DNA of 64,000 bases from Gymnothorax reevesii (GCA_029721435.1 CM056586.1:71653607-71717606), one strand, 5' to 3'. Positions 22,069 through 34,549 are shown, counted from the first letter of the stretch. The notes: a model not told the origin generated them from the sequence alone. Made by a program: numbers and translations.

Positions 22069-23406
22069 TTTTTTTGACAATAGTTTTTTATTGATTTTTT
22101 TCAATAGTAACATACAAAAAATAACAAGGCTCATCAAGACAGGCATACAATAGAGGTCATTATAAAAATAAAGATGGAATATCTCATCATGGCATAACGG
22201 GAAAAGGGTTTTCCTTACAATACACAAAATGGCACAACCTTCCACACACAGACGGCCCCCAACCGACACAGAACGACCAAATAATGGCAAAATTAAACAG
22301 ATCTGTCAACTACACGTCTGCCAGAAAAGCATCACTCTCCAGAAAGTCCATAAATGCACCCCAAATCTTTACAGAGGTGTTGTACTTCCTTCCATCCATC
22401 CATCCATTTTCAACCGCTTATCCGGGGCCGGGTCGCGGGGGCAGCAGTCTAAGTAGGGATACCCAGACTTCCCTCTCCCCGGACACTTCCTCCATTTCTT
22501 CCGGGGGTATCCCGAGGTGTTCCCAGGCCAGCCGAGAGACATAGTCCCTCCAGCGTGTCCTGGGTCTTCCCCGAGGCCTCCTCCCGGTGGGGCATGCCCG
22601 GAACACCTTCCCAGGAAGGCGTCCAGGGGGCATCCGATAAAGATGCCCGAGCCACCTCAGCTGGCCCCTCTCGACGTGGAGGAGCAGCGGCTCTACTCTG
22701 AGCTCCTCCCGGGTGACAGAGCTCCTCACCCTATCCCTAAGGGAGCGGCCCACCACCCTGCGGAGGAAACCCATTTCAGCCGCTTGTACCCGAGATCTCG
22801 TTCTTTCGGTCATGACCCAGAGTTCATGGCCATAGTACTTCCTTTTAACTGTATATGTCAGCCTTTCCAAGGCAAGGCATTTCAGGAGTCCTTCTACCCA
22901 GCTTCGCTTGGTCTGACAACAGATTTCCCTGACAGTGCAATTTTAAGCTTAGCTTCAAGAGGACAGTGCTTGACCATATTCTTTCTGGTATTGTACTGTA
23001 AGTGTGCAATCTATTGGGGAACACCCAAGGTAATTGGTAAAATTAGACACAATTGTAATTATCTCCTTCCAGAACTCTTTGATAACAGTATGTTCCCAGA
23101 AGCAATGTAACAAGGTACCTATATGTATATTTGTATTGACGTAGTTTGAACCTTGTATTAATTGTTTGTATTTGAATTGGTAAACATGTATCCTGCCACT
23201 CCTCAACAGAGATGTCTTCCTTAAGATCTGAGCACCATGCTAATCTTTTATCCTCAGATGATTCTTTTGTGGCATTTATTATAGTCTGATAGAATTGTGA
23301 TATTAATCCAGTTGTTCCATTTTAGCTCAGAGCTGTCTTCTCCAATGAGTTCAGGGGTGGGAGATACACCGATTTCTGTGTCTTTGTTATGACGCTTCTG
23401 ACCTGG
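22069..23406 (-). mobile_element. 5'-truncated L1/Tx1-like LINE, interrupted by a Rex3-like insertion
   Basis: On the minus strand, residues around 23000-23060 read GTLLHCFWEHTVIKEFWKEI. This matches the conserved H-x-FW-C-x-I--FW segment at the C-terminus of L1/Tx1-type ORF2, with the usual cysteine replaced. The 3' end has AATAAA (complement of 22087-22092) just before an A-tail (T-run 22068-22075). Flanks AAGTCATAT (22060-22068) and AAGTCCTAT (23407-23415) form a near-perfect 9-bp target duplication. Stops interrupt the frame upstream. The endonuclease and polymerase parts are missing. The element landed between two copies of the exon-like module. Confidence 0.7.
22392..22834 (-). mobile_element. 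Rex3/RTE-type LINE 3' fragment nested in the L1-like LINE
   Basis: The minus-strand frame reads GHELWVMTERTRSRVQ, later QLRWLGHLYRMPPGRLPGKV and RPRGRPRTRWRDYVSRLAWE, ending LLRLLPPRPGPG. This is the typical RTE-clade C-terminus after the polymerase. The 3' end carries the short GGAT/GATG tandem tail (22392-22407 on the plus strand) described for fish Rex3. An exact 10-bp target duplication GTACTTCCTT lies at 22382-22391 and 22835-22844. Only about 440 bp remain, so the polymerase and endonuclease are absent. Its frame happens to fuse with host LINE sequence upstream, giving a chimeric open frame to 22870. Confidence 0.85.
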
Positions 23407-23437
23407 AAGTCCTATCTTTTAACATTGGTAATCTTCC

Positions 23438-23750
23438 TAGACCTCAAGTTTGACCTTTTAAAGTCATCTGAGGTTACACAGCCAAATTACAGGTCAAATA
23501 TGACTTCCTATATGTCGATAATACGAACTTATTCTCTATCTGCAACCATTTGGCCTCCACAGGCCATCTTGCATATTCATAAAGGACAGCGCCCCCAATA
23601 GACTCACTTCCGCCGATTCAATCAAAATGGCGCTCGCACTGTACATTGACGATACCAAGGTAAGTTGATTGCCTGATTTAGAAAAAAATTTAACACGCAG
23701 TTTTTGAGAAATATATATATTTTTCATTTCTCAGTCCTATCTTTAACACT
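23438..23750 (+). repeat. Array-end module B, duplicate of the exon-like module
   Basis: It repeats module A: GACCTCAAGTTTGACC, CTATCTGCAACCATTT, ACAGCGCCCCCAATAGACTC, GATTCAATCAAA, then ATGGCGCTCGCACTGTACAT at 23626, ending ACCAAG followed by GTAAGTTGATTGCC. The frame reads MALALYIDDTK before the donor. Module A has two fewer bases here, so the two frames differ after residue 5. The phrase AGTCCTATCTTT occurs before and after module B, which shows that the modules were a direct tandem duplication before the LINE inserted. Confidence 0.5.
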
Positions 23751-26700
23751 GGGGCCAAAATTTCAAGGGCCAATAAAACAAACAAAAATAATTCAATCAA
23801 AAATCCGCAAAACGTCTGGCGACATGGTCTAGTAGTATGTTATGGCAAATTTATACAAAAATTTATTAAAAAATGTTCCAGACGACAGACGCCGCACGAA
23901 GACAATAGCTTACACAGCTAAAAATGACTGGATGTGGGGCAGTGCTGGAAAGCTGCTACAAACCATCCTGCTGGAAACCAGTTTTCTGCCCTCTTTAACA
24001 TCAGAATTTCATATGAAAACTAGTGAGCATAAAATCAATGTTACTGCACCAACCTTAGTGCAACCCAGGACCAGGAGAGCCTGGCTATTGTGTCTTTTAA
24101 GCGTATTCATGTCACATGACCGGGGGATAGTTTTCAGTATTCATGGAATATGAACTGAAGTGGAGACGTCGAGTCTCGATACGAAATCCAATGAGTTTTG
24201 AGCTGATTGACTGAGGCTTTACCAAGGAAGGTATCAAACAGGATAAATATCATCCCCTGAGAAACTACTCAGTCACAGGCAAAAATCTGCTCTCCACTTT
24301 CATTTAGACAGTTCTACAACTGCACAGAGGAGTGACGCGAGAGAAACTTGGATGTCGTGACCCTGAAAATGTCCCTTGCTCGGTGGTAAAATATTAATGA
24401 AGCAGACATCTTAAAGGACAGTCTGGTTTAAGGTGCCACACGGGCACAGAGAGCAACCTAAAGCAGCCTGATTTTCTGCCTAATTTAACATGTGCTCTCT
24501 GGCTGAGGATAAGAGTTAGAGAAATATAGTGACACCGGGATTATCAGCTGACGCTGCCAATTTTTTAAGAGGTCAGCGGGGCCATGGCTGCCATACTATT
24601 CATAGAAAATCTGTCCAAATGCAGTGCCCATTTTTATTATTTCTACATTGTGCCAGTATGAATAATAAAGCTCTATACTGTTCTCATATTATTGGGTTTT
24701 TATGATGGCTGCATTAGCTCATTGTATCCGGGCATGGCCATTTCACTAGTTTTATGAACGCTGCGTACTTGCAGCTGCCAGAAGAATGGCAATTCCTTTT
24801 TGCCTTTATGGACTGCATATTGTTTTGTTATTAGGTATATACAAATACTTATTCGCATCAGTAAGCATAGTTTCATGCCTAAAAACATTGGTCTTAGTTC
24901 ATATGTTGACAATGAGCTTTTATTAAATGCTCCAAGTCATTTAGATCTTGAACAAATAAAAGCTTTTTATGGCATTACTTCTACTTCCTTCATAGTCCTT
25001 TGCTACTGAATGGCTGATCTAATTATCTTGCAAGCTGCTACCTTGAACAATACGGCAATATAATCTACCACACTCAGTGTTTTCAAAGAAAATACAAATG
25101 TTCAAAATCTATTGGACAAAAATCAGTCTTTTGCATGTCATATCACGAGTTGACAGACCTTGTGCGTGCAAAGTGGTGAGCCAAGGTGCCAAATAATGTG
25201 AGGGTTTGAAGACATGGATGGGGACAGGCTCCTACTGACTGCTGATCTCCATGTCTCACTTATCCCCCTGATATTCAGGACCCCCAGTCTGATGGCACAG
25301 ACTTCAGTTTGCTTGTGTTATGCTTACGGTTGCTGCTTATTTGTATTTAGCATGGGGGGCTGTTCTCTGATCGTTTCTACCTACAGTTCGTTGGGATGTG
25401 TAAATACTCCCCGGAGATGACAACTGTCTCCTGCCCCATTGTGCTCCGTCCGTCTCCAACACCATTCGTCTCAAAGTTCTGCCTTTTTACTTTATCATTA
25501 TCTAAGATCTTTGCAAGAGGGGTTTTCCTCTGCACTGCAGACACCGTGGACCACGGAAGGGGGGGGCAGGGTTTGTCCAGGTAACTTTTGGAGTGTGAGA
25601 TAATATTTTATGAATAAAAGCCTTCATTGCGTCTGTGTCATTGACCTGTTGAAAAACTACATCTTCTGTACTCATTTGTTGTCTGTTGTCTGTCATCCAA
25701 AAACAACCCGTGACCTCTGGTGGTCACAAATATTCTTCAGTTTTGAAAAAAAACTTGGTTTGCAACATCTTTAGCTCACAAACTACTTTGTAATTGAATT
25801 TCAGCCCTGCACCCCCAAAATGAAAAATAATGCAAACTCATCCTCACAGTTTCAGTGTTGGCAATACATGGCAATGAAATCGCATGGAAATGGAAAATAC
25901 GGCACAATTAAAATAATGATCCGCTTATCCTGTCTGCGTCATATACAGCCTTTGTGATTGATGTGCAGAATAAAAGAAAATTGATGTATAGAATCATTCG
26001 CTAAATAGCAAAATGATGAAGCGATAAGAGTATTTTGCCGAAGGTATCTTTTCTGAATTCTGTTATTTGCATTCAAAAATGGGTTGGATCAAAACATACA
26101 AGGCATGGTTTCTTTACACATTAGATTAACCCCCCAAGAACGAGATTCTAATTAAAGCAATACACTTACATTAAAGATTTGAGGGGACTGAAGTGCTGAG
26201 AGTATCTTTGGTTTTCACTGTCTATTTTGTGTCTTTTTTCTGGAGGGCTCACAGGTGATGGAAAAAATTAATGCAGAAATTTGGAAAGGGAGTTCTCTAC
26301 GCAATCGCAATGATAAAATAGTTTTTATATTAATATTAATTACAAGATTTTGATAGTTGCCTGACAACAGTTATACAGTAATACAGAAGTTATTGAGCAT
26401 ATTTTCTTATTCGGAAAGCAGCGCGGCACTTCTGTATTCACCTTCATTTGCGTTTGTCTGGCTTTATGTTGTTGCTATGAGGTTAGACAATTTTTTTGAT
26501 ATCAGTATATAATGACATAAAATATCCTGGTTTCTTCTTTACCTGATATGTCTGGCTGATAGCAGATCATGTTTTATTGGAGATACGATTCATGCAGTAT
26601 CTGTGCCATCATTTCAGAACTCCCATCTTTGGAATTGTTCTAGCGCACCACCTCCTCATGAATATTCAATATGCAGTAAAGTGCTCCAGGAACAATTACA

Positions 26701-27422
26701 ATTACGGCATCATTTAGAACCCCTGCATCTGAGGTTACTGCTCCACTGCAGCAGGGGGTTAAATGGCTTTGCTCCGAAACACAAAGCTGACATGCTCTTG
26801 AGGCATGAGCCTACTTAATCCCCCAGGTCCTCCGGCAGCTGTCTCCTGAAGGTCCCCTGGGTCAGGATGCAGACTTATGGAAAGGTTGCTTTCTCCTATC
26901 ATGGACCCAGACAGACTATGGTCCAACCTGCTTTAGTCTCTGAAATCTGCTGAGAGTATAGATATATTTTACAGCATTTTAGAGTTCCACCATTTTACTC
27001 GGGGTCACAGTTAATTTTATTCAATCTCAATGATTCTCACGTCATAATTATTCTCTTGGAGAGTCCTTCTTCATTGGTCTCATGTTCTTGTCTTTTAACA
27101 TGCATTTGAAGTCCTGAATTTCATATGATTATATGTTGAGAGGCTTTTTTTAAAGATTCAAGCAGTGGGTGATATATAACCATTCCAGATTGATCTGAAT
27201 TTTTTTTGGTGTAATGGCTATGTGCTGACAGAAAAATTAAAAATTTATCGGTCTTTAAACGTAACAGCTTTTTTTCTTGGGGCCTCTCGTAGGGTCGTTT
27301 TCCTGAGGGCCAAAATTGGACTTCTTAAAAAAATTGCTTACTGAAGTCGTAATATCTCAGTGCCCCAATGACTGTCGAGCTTTGTTTGAAATTAATGTTT
27401 GTATATTCTTGTGCTTTCATTT
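23751..27422. other. Single-copy region without recognisable genes
   Basis: Open frames (for example 23842-24153, 25214-25420, 26603-26818) show no domain I recognise. The 24500-24990 part is repeat-free and has AATAAT/TTAT-rich patches. No transposon termini or splice-framed exons can be supported. Confidence 0.4.
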
Positions 27423-27423
27423 A

Positions 27424-28200
27424 CCGTGTGGTGCAAAAGTATTGGCCCCCGTTCTGATTTCTTCTATTTTTGCCTATTTTTGGTATTAAAGTGTTTCAGA
27501 TCATCCAACTAATTTTGAGATAAAACAAAGACAATGTGAGTAAAAACAAAATGCAGCTTTTAAACGATTTCATTTACTGAAGGTAAGGCGTTATTCAAAA
27601 CCTATATCACCCACGAGAAAAAGAATAGTCCCACTAAACCTGAAAACTGGTTCTGCCACCCTTGGCAGCAGCCACTGCAATTAAACGTTCCTGATGACTG
27701 GCAGCGAGTCATTTACATCGCTGGGAAGGAGTTTTGGCCCACTGTTTTCATGATTGTTTTAACTGAGCCACACTGGAGGGATGCCTTAGCATCTCAATAG
27801 GATTTAAGTCAGGATTTTGACTGGGACACTGCAAAACATTCTTCTTGTTTCTTCTGAGCAACTGAGATCACTAACTGATGGCCGAACCTCCTTCAGGATA
27901 TTGGGGAACAGTGCAGAATTAATATGTCCTTTTTGCGAAATACTCTGTTAGTTTTGCACCAGATGTAACAGCACCCATATCTTCCAAAAAGTTCAAGTTT
28001 TTACTCATCAGCCCAAAGCGTATTACTGCACAAGTCTTGGGTGTCATCAAGATACTTTCTGGTAAATGTAAGAAAAGCCTTTATGTTCTTTTTGTTCAGC
28101 AGCAGTTATTGCCTTGCACTGGGTTCTTATATCTCTCTCCAGTAGAAATCCGCCTGAATCTTGAAAAATTGGCAGTTAAGCACTTTCAGCTGCTTCTGTT
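27424..28200 (-). mobile_element. Tc1-like transposon remnant, minus strand (3' end and transposase C-terminus)
   Basis: The plus-strand left edge, with GGTGCAAAAGTATTGGCCCC, is a Tc1-type terminal repeat. On the minus strand, around 27650-27780, the frame gives SVAQLKQS, WAKTPSQRCK and then ERLIAVAAAKGGRTS. This is the well-known C-terminal tail of Tc1-family transposases (W-x-IP-QRC---RL-AV-AAKGG-T). Further upstream on that strand, around 27850-27920, NSALFPNILKEVRPSVSDLS also fits the family. Frameshifts and stops make it inactive. The other terminal repeat is not located. Confidence 0.75.
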
Positions 28201-30215
28201 GCATTAATTGTGCTGTACAGATAAAGCCTGATTGATTAATAGATCGATAATCCTCTCATTGGCACAGGCCAGTGGTTTACAGTATCTATGGATCTGTAGC
28301 TACTAGCTGCGAACCTATTTAGGCATTTTAAAAACATTAACGAATAGGGCTTGAGAAGAGCCACTGGCTTTAGCCAAGTATGCACTGTCTTGCTTGTTTA
28401 AGAACACTCGGTTTTTTCCACAAGCTAGCAGACGATGCCAAATTGTGGACAGGCTGTATTTTAGTTTGCTGTAATCACTGTTTTTACTCCTTGATAATCA
28501 GGGCACTTTGACGGTCTTGTGGCTTTAGTTAATGTTTGTTTCTGATCAGCATTTTTAATTTACTCCTCTTTCGTTGTCCTCATTTCCCCTTGTTGACATT
28601 TAGTTTTAAATGCTTGCAAAGAGATTGGAGTAATGAGTTTGCAGAGCAAAGCACATAAACTGGGTTCCCAGGAAAAATATGCTTTCATGCAGCATTCACT
28701 GCAATGTGTGCCATTATCACGGCTGGCCTACAAGTCTAAATGCACTGCCCGAGGTCTGGTCATAAAACATTATTCTATATAGCAGGAAGGAATATTTATC
28801 TGTGCATAGTAGATGTGTGAATAGTGAGTCTTCGCCAGACTCCAAGTCAATAATAGAGACTGATCTCTTCCTTACAGCCCTGATTGTGAGATGGATACAC
28901 TTTCAGGCGTTCTCATACTTGAGTCCTTAGGTTTGTTTAAAATTAACTGGAGCATTTCCCATGAAAGCTATGTTTGTTTAAGCTGGTTTGATTGCCGACA
29001 TCAAACTTGGTTATGGACCAAAACAAGCATGCTGGGTCTACGTCGAAGGGGTGGTCTCGGTACATTTCCAAATTAACTTCAGCGGTCTACTTATTCTGAG
29101 AAAGCAATCTGACCTACCAGACCAAAGAGCCAAATCAAATCCATAATGGGAATTGTATGAAATAAATTATGGCTCAAACTGTAGCTAAGCTATCTAAGAG
29201 GCTGCACAAATCGAAGGTTAATGCAGAGCACTGGTTAGGTACAATGTCTCATAGATATCTCGTACACAATGACACCAGTTGCTGACACACTTAAAAACAC
29301 ACAGATTAATAAACTAATCAGTGAGCTGCGCAAAGAGAAATATTCTCATCGCAGAACAATGTCAGTACATCAAAGCTTGCGATTAACATCGCAATAGCAG
29401 AAGCTTGGGGAATGAGATATGCCATTAGTTTGACGGGACTTTACTTGTCATCAAACGTGTGGACAAATGTTGATGCCATAGCGATGTAATGGAAGCCACC
29501 TGTTCTAATGCTCATACCACTGAAACCTAAGCCCCTGCAGTTGACTCCGATGTTCATACCAAGTCTCTCGTTTTCCTGTTATTGTCTTTAGTCATCACGC
29601 TAATGTGCCACAGATGCAACAGTATATATTTTAGGCTACTCTTCGGCTAGTCATGCATGACACACATTTGTTGGCCGCGAAACGAGGGCAGCAGCACGAC
29701 ACATTGAAACAAAGCTGCTGGAGTAAATCTGATACATATTCTATATGTTTCTCTGCTCCCATTAATGCCTACATGGCTGGTCCAGAACATAAATTTAGGC
29801 ACAAACATTCTGACCAATGAGGTGATGGTCTACTCCTGTGGCGTTCTATAGTGATTTTGGTCCACTTTGAAAAGTTGCCGTGAGAAACTAACCCAACTAC
29901 AGGGAAAATGCAACATTGTAACGACCCTGATGCAGAACAAACCGCCGGTGTTCGAACAGTTTGTGCGGCCAGCTCTGGATGACTTACCAGTAGCTGATGC
30001 TATCGAACTAGTCTGATACACTGAGCTTTTCGTACGAGAGTAGTAATTTTCATTATAGGCTTGGAATAAATAAAAATTACAATTCAACTTTCATAAATTT
30101 GATAGCTCGGGCTCACAAATTCAAGATGCTATGCATCCCACAAATGTCAGCGATATATTATTTGGGAAATGGAGGAATAGAGTTTACATTAGCTTCCAGT
30201 TTGCAGTCTACTGTG
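28201..30215. other. No recognisable gene or repeat
   Basis: Mixed AT-rich single-copy sequence. A fragment of the adjacent Tc1 remnant may extend somewhat past 28200. No coding signal can be supported. Confidence 0.4.
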
Positions 30216-30372
30216 GTCAAAGCGATGAATAATTGGCTAGCTAACATTGCCAATGCTTTTCACCATGACATGACTAAATTCTAGCATCTAAGACAACAGT
30301 TACATATGTAACTTAGTACGCTAATTCTTTTGGTCAGTAAAGTAATAACTAACAAATGATTCATCCCATTGA
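30216..30372. mobile_element. 157-bp foldback MITE, copy 2
   Basis: It has the same length and layout as the element at 4493-4649. The left end is GTCAAAGCGATGAATAATT and the right end, reverse-complemented, is TTCAATGGGATGAATCATTT. A palindromic centre, GTTACATATGTAAC, and a GTAAAGTAATAA phrase are shared by both copies. It is non-coding. Confidence 0.6.
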
Positions 30373-30484
30373 ATAAACTGCCACCTAGAAGTTAATGCCA
30401 GTGATAGTGAACAGTTACCAGCAGAATTGGTAAAGTATCGTATGCGAACACATTAGTTGACGTTTGTCACTGAATGGAATCCGA

Positions 30485-30486
<2 letters not shown>

Positions 30487-30546
<60 letters not shown>

Positions 30547-30553
30547 TATATAC

Positions 30554-30602
<49 letters not shown>

Positions 30603-30645
30603 TCACACAAGCGCGCCCGCGCGCACACACACACACGCACACACG
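30487..30645. repeat. Compound (AT)n-(GT)n-(AT)n-(CA)n microsatellite
   Basis: About 65 bases of AT, about 24 of GT, about 25 of AT, then a GCGCGCCCGCGCGCACACAC segment. The isoleucine-tyrosine frames through it are artefacts. The GCGCGC core next to alternating purine-pyrimidine tracts could adopt Z-form or cruciform DNA. Confidence 0.95.
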
Positions 30646-30863
30646 CATCTCTTGGCTACTAAAGTCATTACATTGATGCTGCAGATTCTAGAGTAATTTG
30701 TAGAGTAATCAAATGTCGTCCCTACTGGAGGTATACATAATTTGCATAATGACACTATTTCAAATATAAATGATTCTCACGAAGAGGAAGCCATCTTTGT
30801 GGTGTGACCCATCCACCAGGCCCAATTTAATAACCGATCGGAGAACACGCTCATAAATATGTT

Positions 30864-32229
30864 TAAAAAAAAAACATAGTACAATCACCGCTGTCTTAAA
30901 GGTTTTAAATGATATAATTCAAGCCTTGGATAAGAAACAGCACTGCTTAGCTTTATTTTTAGACTTGTCCAAGGCTTTTGATACGGTGGACTATGCGGTA
31001 CTGAAAGACAGACTGATCAATATTGGTCTATCATCACACCTAGTCAGTTGGTTCGAAAATTATCTGTCAGACAGAAGCCAACGTGTTAAAATGGATAATT
31101 AAAGATCTGATTTTATGGCCACATGCAATGGAGTTCCTCAGGGGTCTATTCTCGGCCCTATTCTTTTTTCTATTTATGTTAATGAATTGGGCAAGAGAGT
31201 GTCAAATACACATCTTCATTTCTATGCTGACGATACTATTTTATATACATGTGCAGCCTCCATAGATCAAGCCGTAGATGAGCTTCAAACTGCTTTTAAT
31301 ATCATTCAGGATGATTTGAGCAACTTAAAACTAGTTCTGAATGCCGACAAGACCAAGCTAATGGTTTTTGATAGAGTCAAAACGCAGGTATTGAAGCAAA
31401 ACATTGTTACTTCGCAAAATAAGCCAATAGAGCAGGTAAGCACTTATAAGTACTTGGGATTTTATTTGGATGGACATTGTCTTTTGTAGGTCATGTTGAA
31501 AGGCTTGTTCAAAAACTGAAAATTAAATTAGGTTTCTTTTATAGAAACAAAGCGTGTTTTTCATTGCATGCCAGAAAACGGCTTGTAATGGCTACATTTC
31601 TTTCTGTTATTGATTATGGAGATATAATTTATATGCATGCAAGTAAGTCCTGCTTGCACATGTTGGACAGTGTTTACCATGCAGCTCTAAGGTTCATGAC
31701 GGACTCTAATTATCAGACACATCACTGTACCCTATACCAGAAAGCTGGACTGCCCTCCTTGTTAGCCCGCCGACAATTTCATTGGTGGACAATGATCTAT
31801 AAAGCTGTAGGGGGTCACCTTCCATCCTATTTATATTCCATGCTTGAGCGGACCACCACAAATACTTATGCACTGAGATCACGTGAACTTATTTTATTTA
31901 ATGTTCCTAAAACGCGTACTGCTTTTGGTGAAAAGGCTTTTAGCTATGCTGCTCCTTCAGCTTGGAAGAAGCTACAAGAGAAAATCCAGCTTAAAACTCT
32001 GGTTTCTTTAGAAAGGTTTAAATTTCTTATTGCGAACACATTGGACACTGTATGCACTTGTTTTTCATCCTAAATGGTCTGTATCTTGTTTGTCTGAATG
32101 ATACACTTGTAATTCTTGTTTTTTACACTGTTGAAGCCATTTTTGGCCAGGACTCCCTTGCAAAAGAGATGTAAATCTCAATGGGACCATTTTCCTGGTA
32201 AAATAAAGGTTAAATAAATAAAAAAATAA
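30864..32229 (+). mobile_element. 5'-truncated Jockey-superfamily LINE (L2/Rex1-like) with target duplication
   Basis: The frames give polymerase motifs in order: LALFLDLSKAFDTVDY (motif A), [20 protein letters not shown] (motif B), [10 protein letters not shown] (motif C, catalytic YADD at about 31222-31233) and [12 protein letters not shown]. After a frameshift near 31480 the C-terminus follows (LGFFYRNKACFS, YGDIIYMHAS, AAPSAWKKLQ), to a stop at 32071-32073. A TAA near 31097 also breaks the frame. The tail has GGTTAAATAAATAAAAAAAT and ends at the 11-bp duplication ATAAATATGTT (30853-30863 and 32230-32240). No endonuclease domain remains. Clade assignment within the Jockey superfamily is tentative. 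Confidence 0.8.
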
Positions 32230-32240
32230 ATAAATATGTT

Positions 32241-33465
32241 GAGTCACAATAAAATGTCTTCTTGTCATCATACTATGACAAGATGAGGGTACAAAGTGGG
32301 TACAGTTAAGCCCCTTCTGATTCTTGATAAGGCTGGACTGTGTGATAATGGATAAATTTGCCTCTTATCAAACTCTCTGCTTTTCCTGATCTGCTTGAAC
32401 TCTGTTGCCTGCTTGCTTCCCATGGAATTACTTGATGAAAGAAAATAAAACACCTTCAACCAAAATAAGATTGGTTATCATCTTATATTCTTTCATTATG
32501 ATAGATATGAGGCTGTGAAACAGTGGAAAGGTGTGGATAGATTTGCCGCATAGATTTTACCAGAAAGACATTCCCTCACAGAGCGGCGCCATTCCGAATT
32601 TGTTAAGATATTTGGCAAATAATGCCCATCACAACTGGTCCACCGGGAGGCGCTAAAAGTATGATAAATGAGCGTGAGGGCAGACAAGGTGATTCTTAAT
32701 GGAAAGGCCAGTCGGTGGAGACAATACTAGCCCTGTTACCAGTCTGGCAGAACGAATTCCCATCACAAAAAAATGAGATCAATACTCATTGTACCCTCCT
32801 TCCTCTTCCACAGTCATTTGTCTTTTAAACAGAATGCTGTCACTTTCAGTAGGTCAAAAGCGATGAGAGGCTGACTCCCTAAATCCCAAGGATGTCTTAG
32901 TGCTTTTGTTATCACTGTGGGTTATATTTAAACAGTAAATTATGGCTTTTTTTCTATCCCAGTGGAAAGAAGCTGAGCGATAGTATTGTCCCCTGAAAAT
33001 CTATCAACTGGAAGAGGATTGCGTTCCCCTCACACATAAAGGGAAACGACATAATGCACATTGCTTAGATATAGCACTGCAAACAGGTCCAGGCGTCTGA
33101 ATTGATAGGTTTTTGGCTTGAGGCTATTTCACGCAAAGCCCATTTCCTTTTGCTGATAGTACGCTTTCAGCTAATACCTCAAGAAGTGCACAATGAATAT
33201 CTTAGGAATTCCACATTGAGCTCAACAGATTGGCAAATTTTTGTCTTTGCTGACCTGACAGTCGACTGCTTCCATGGTATGGTATGTACTGTTGCGTTAG
33301 CAAACTCGACCTGGTAATTTTCAGCTTGTGTTGGGCAAATAGCTTTACGGTGCTATTAATTTTTTAGAGAACTGTTTGGCTAGACCTGCTTGAAGTAAAC
33401 AGGCCTTTAATCAGCAATGAGCTAAGTGTTTCCTCCGAAAACCTAGACACCAAATGTCATGAATA

Positions 33466-33467
<2 letters not shown>
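32241..33467. other. No recognisable gene or repeat
   Basis: Single-copy sequence. Short open frames lack any recognisable domain. Confidence 0.4.

Positions 33468-33522
<55 letters not shown>
33468..33522. repeat. (AG)n microsatellite
   Basis: An uninterrupted AG run of about 55 bases. The sequence from 33523 to 34510 shows no recognisable feature. Confidence 0.95.
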
Positions 33523-33524
<2 letters not shown>

Positions 33525-34510
33525 AGCAGTACCTAGCCAAGTCATGGCTCTGAATGTCAAAATCAACAGTAAGACTTGGATAAATAACACATTGTGCCTT
33601 CCGTTACGGGACCATCCTGTATTTATTAACTAAGTGAAACATTAACTGAAGAGTTAAGTCCCCAGTTCAGATAACAGGGCTTAGCAGGAGACAGGACTGG
33701 ACCACACAATTTTGGGGAAGCAGAGAGCCTTTGATAAGCCTTCAACAGCAAAGAGAACATAATTATGTGAACAGTTTGGTGCTCAGTAGTTGCTGCTCCT
33801 CATTAATCAGATTCCTGCCGAGGTTTAATGTCTAGGGGCTTGTTTCACAAAAGGCAGCGGCGAGGATTTTCACTTGCATGTTGCAAAATCTTGGCCGAAT
33901 GTGTTTCTCAAGGTCTATCACTCGAAAATGGGAGCTGGGACTGCAACATCTGGAAATCCCTAACGCAGCCATTTGTTATATTTGCAAATAAAGCCCAAAA
34001 TATAATATAAATATATCCTTCCCTCTGAATTGTGCCGGACAAAAGGAGGCAGAGCCGTCTGACTCCAATCTGCAGTATGATGCAGTAAAGCTTAGCAAGA
34101 CATCTGAACACGGGGGTGCAGTACCAGGGGCAAGTTATAAGATTTGAAAAATATTATAATAATGGATGCCCTGGGCTGATTGGAGGCCTGTGTGAAATAT
34201 TTTCACAGGGCTTTAAATTACACACCCAGGATGTTGCATATTTCTTTATGGCGAATTGTAGGTTGTTATATCAGAGCAGCTGGAAAGGAAATTGCAACAA
34301 CGGCAGCCGCAAACAGGACGATGGTGAAATCAGATCAATTCTGATTTGAGCTGAAAGGGCTCCTCTCTTTTTGACACCAGCTTGTACAAACCTTGCATAC
34401 ACAAATGCATGTGTCAAATTGCGACTTGTCAGTGAGCTTCCTATCTGGAATAACTAGATGAAATCATCTTTCCGAGGTCTATTAGTTTGACTCGGGTAAC
34501 AGATGGAACG

Positions 34511-34549
34511 CATTATTATTATCATTAGTATTATTATTATTATTATTAT
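34511..34549. repeat. (ATT)n microsatellite
   Basis: An ATT/TTA trinucleotide run with two interruptions (ATCATT, AGT). Confidence 0.85.

Noticed and set aside
22517..22834. A GC-rich coding exon of a host gene
   Set aside because: The GC-richness belongs to the Rex3-like LINE, proved by its target duplication and tail.
22517..23110. 197-codon plus-strand open frame
   Set aside because: It runs antisense through the Rex3-like and L1-like LINEs.
30415..30676. Ile-Tyr-rich open frames on both strands
   Set aside because: Produced by the AT/GT microsatellite.
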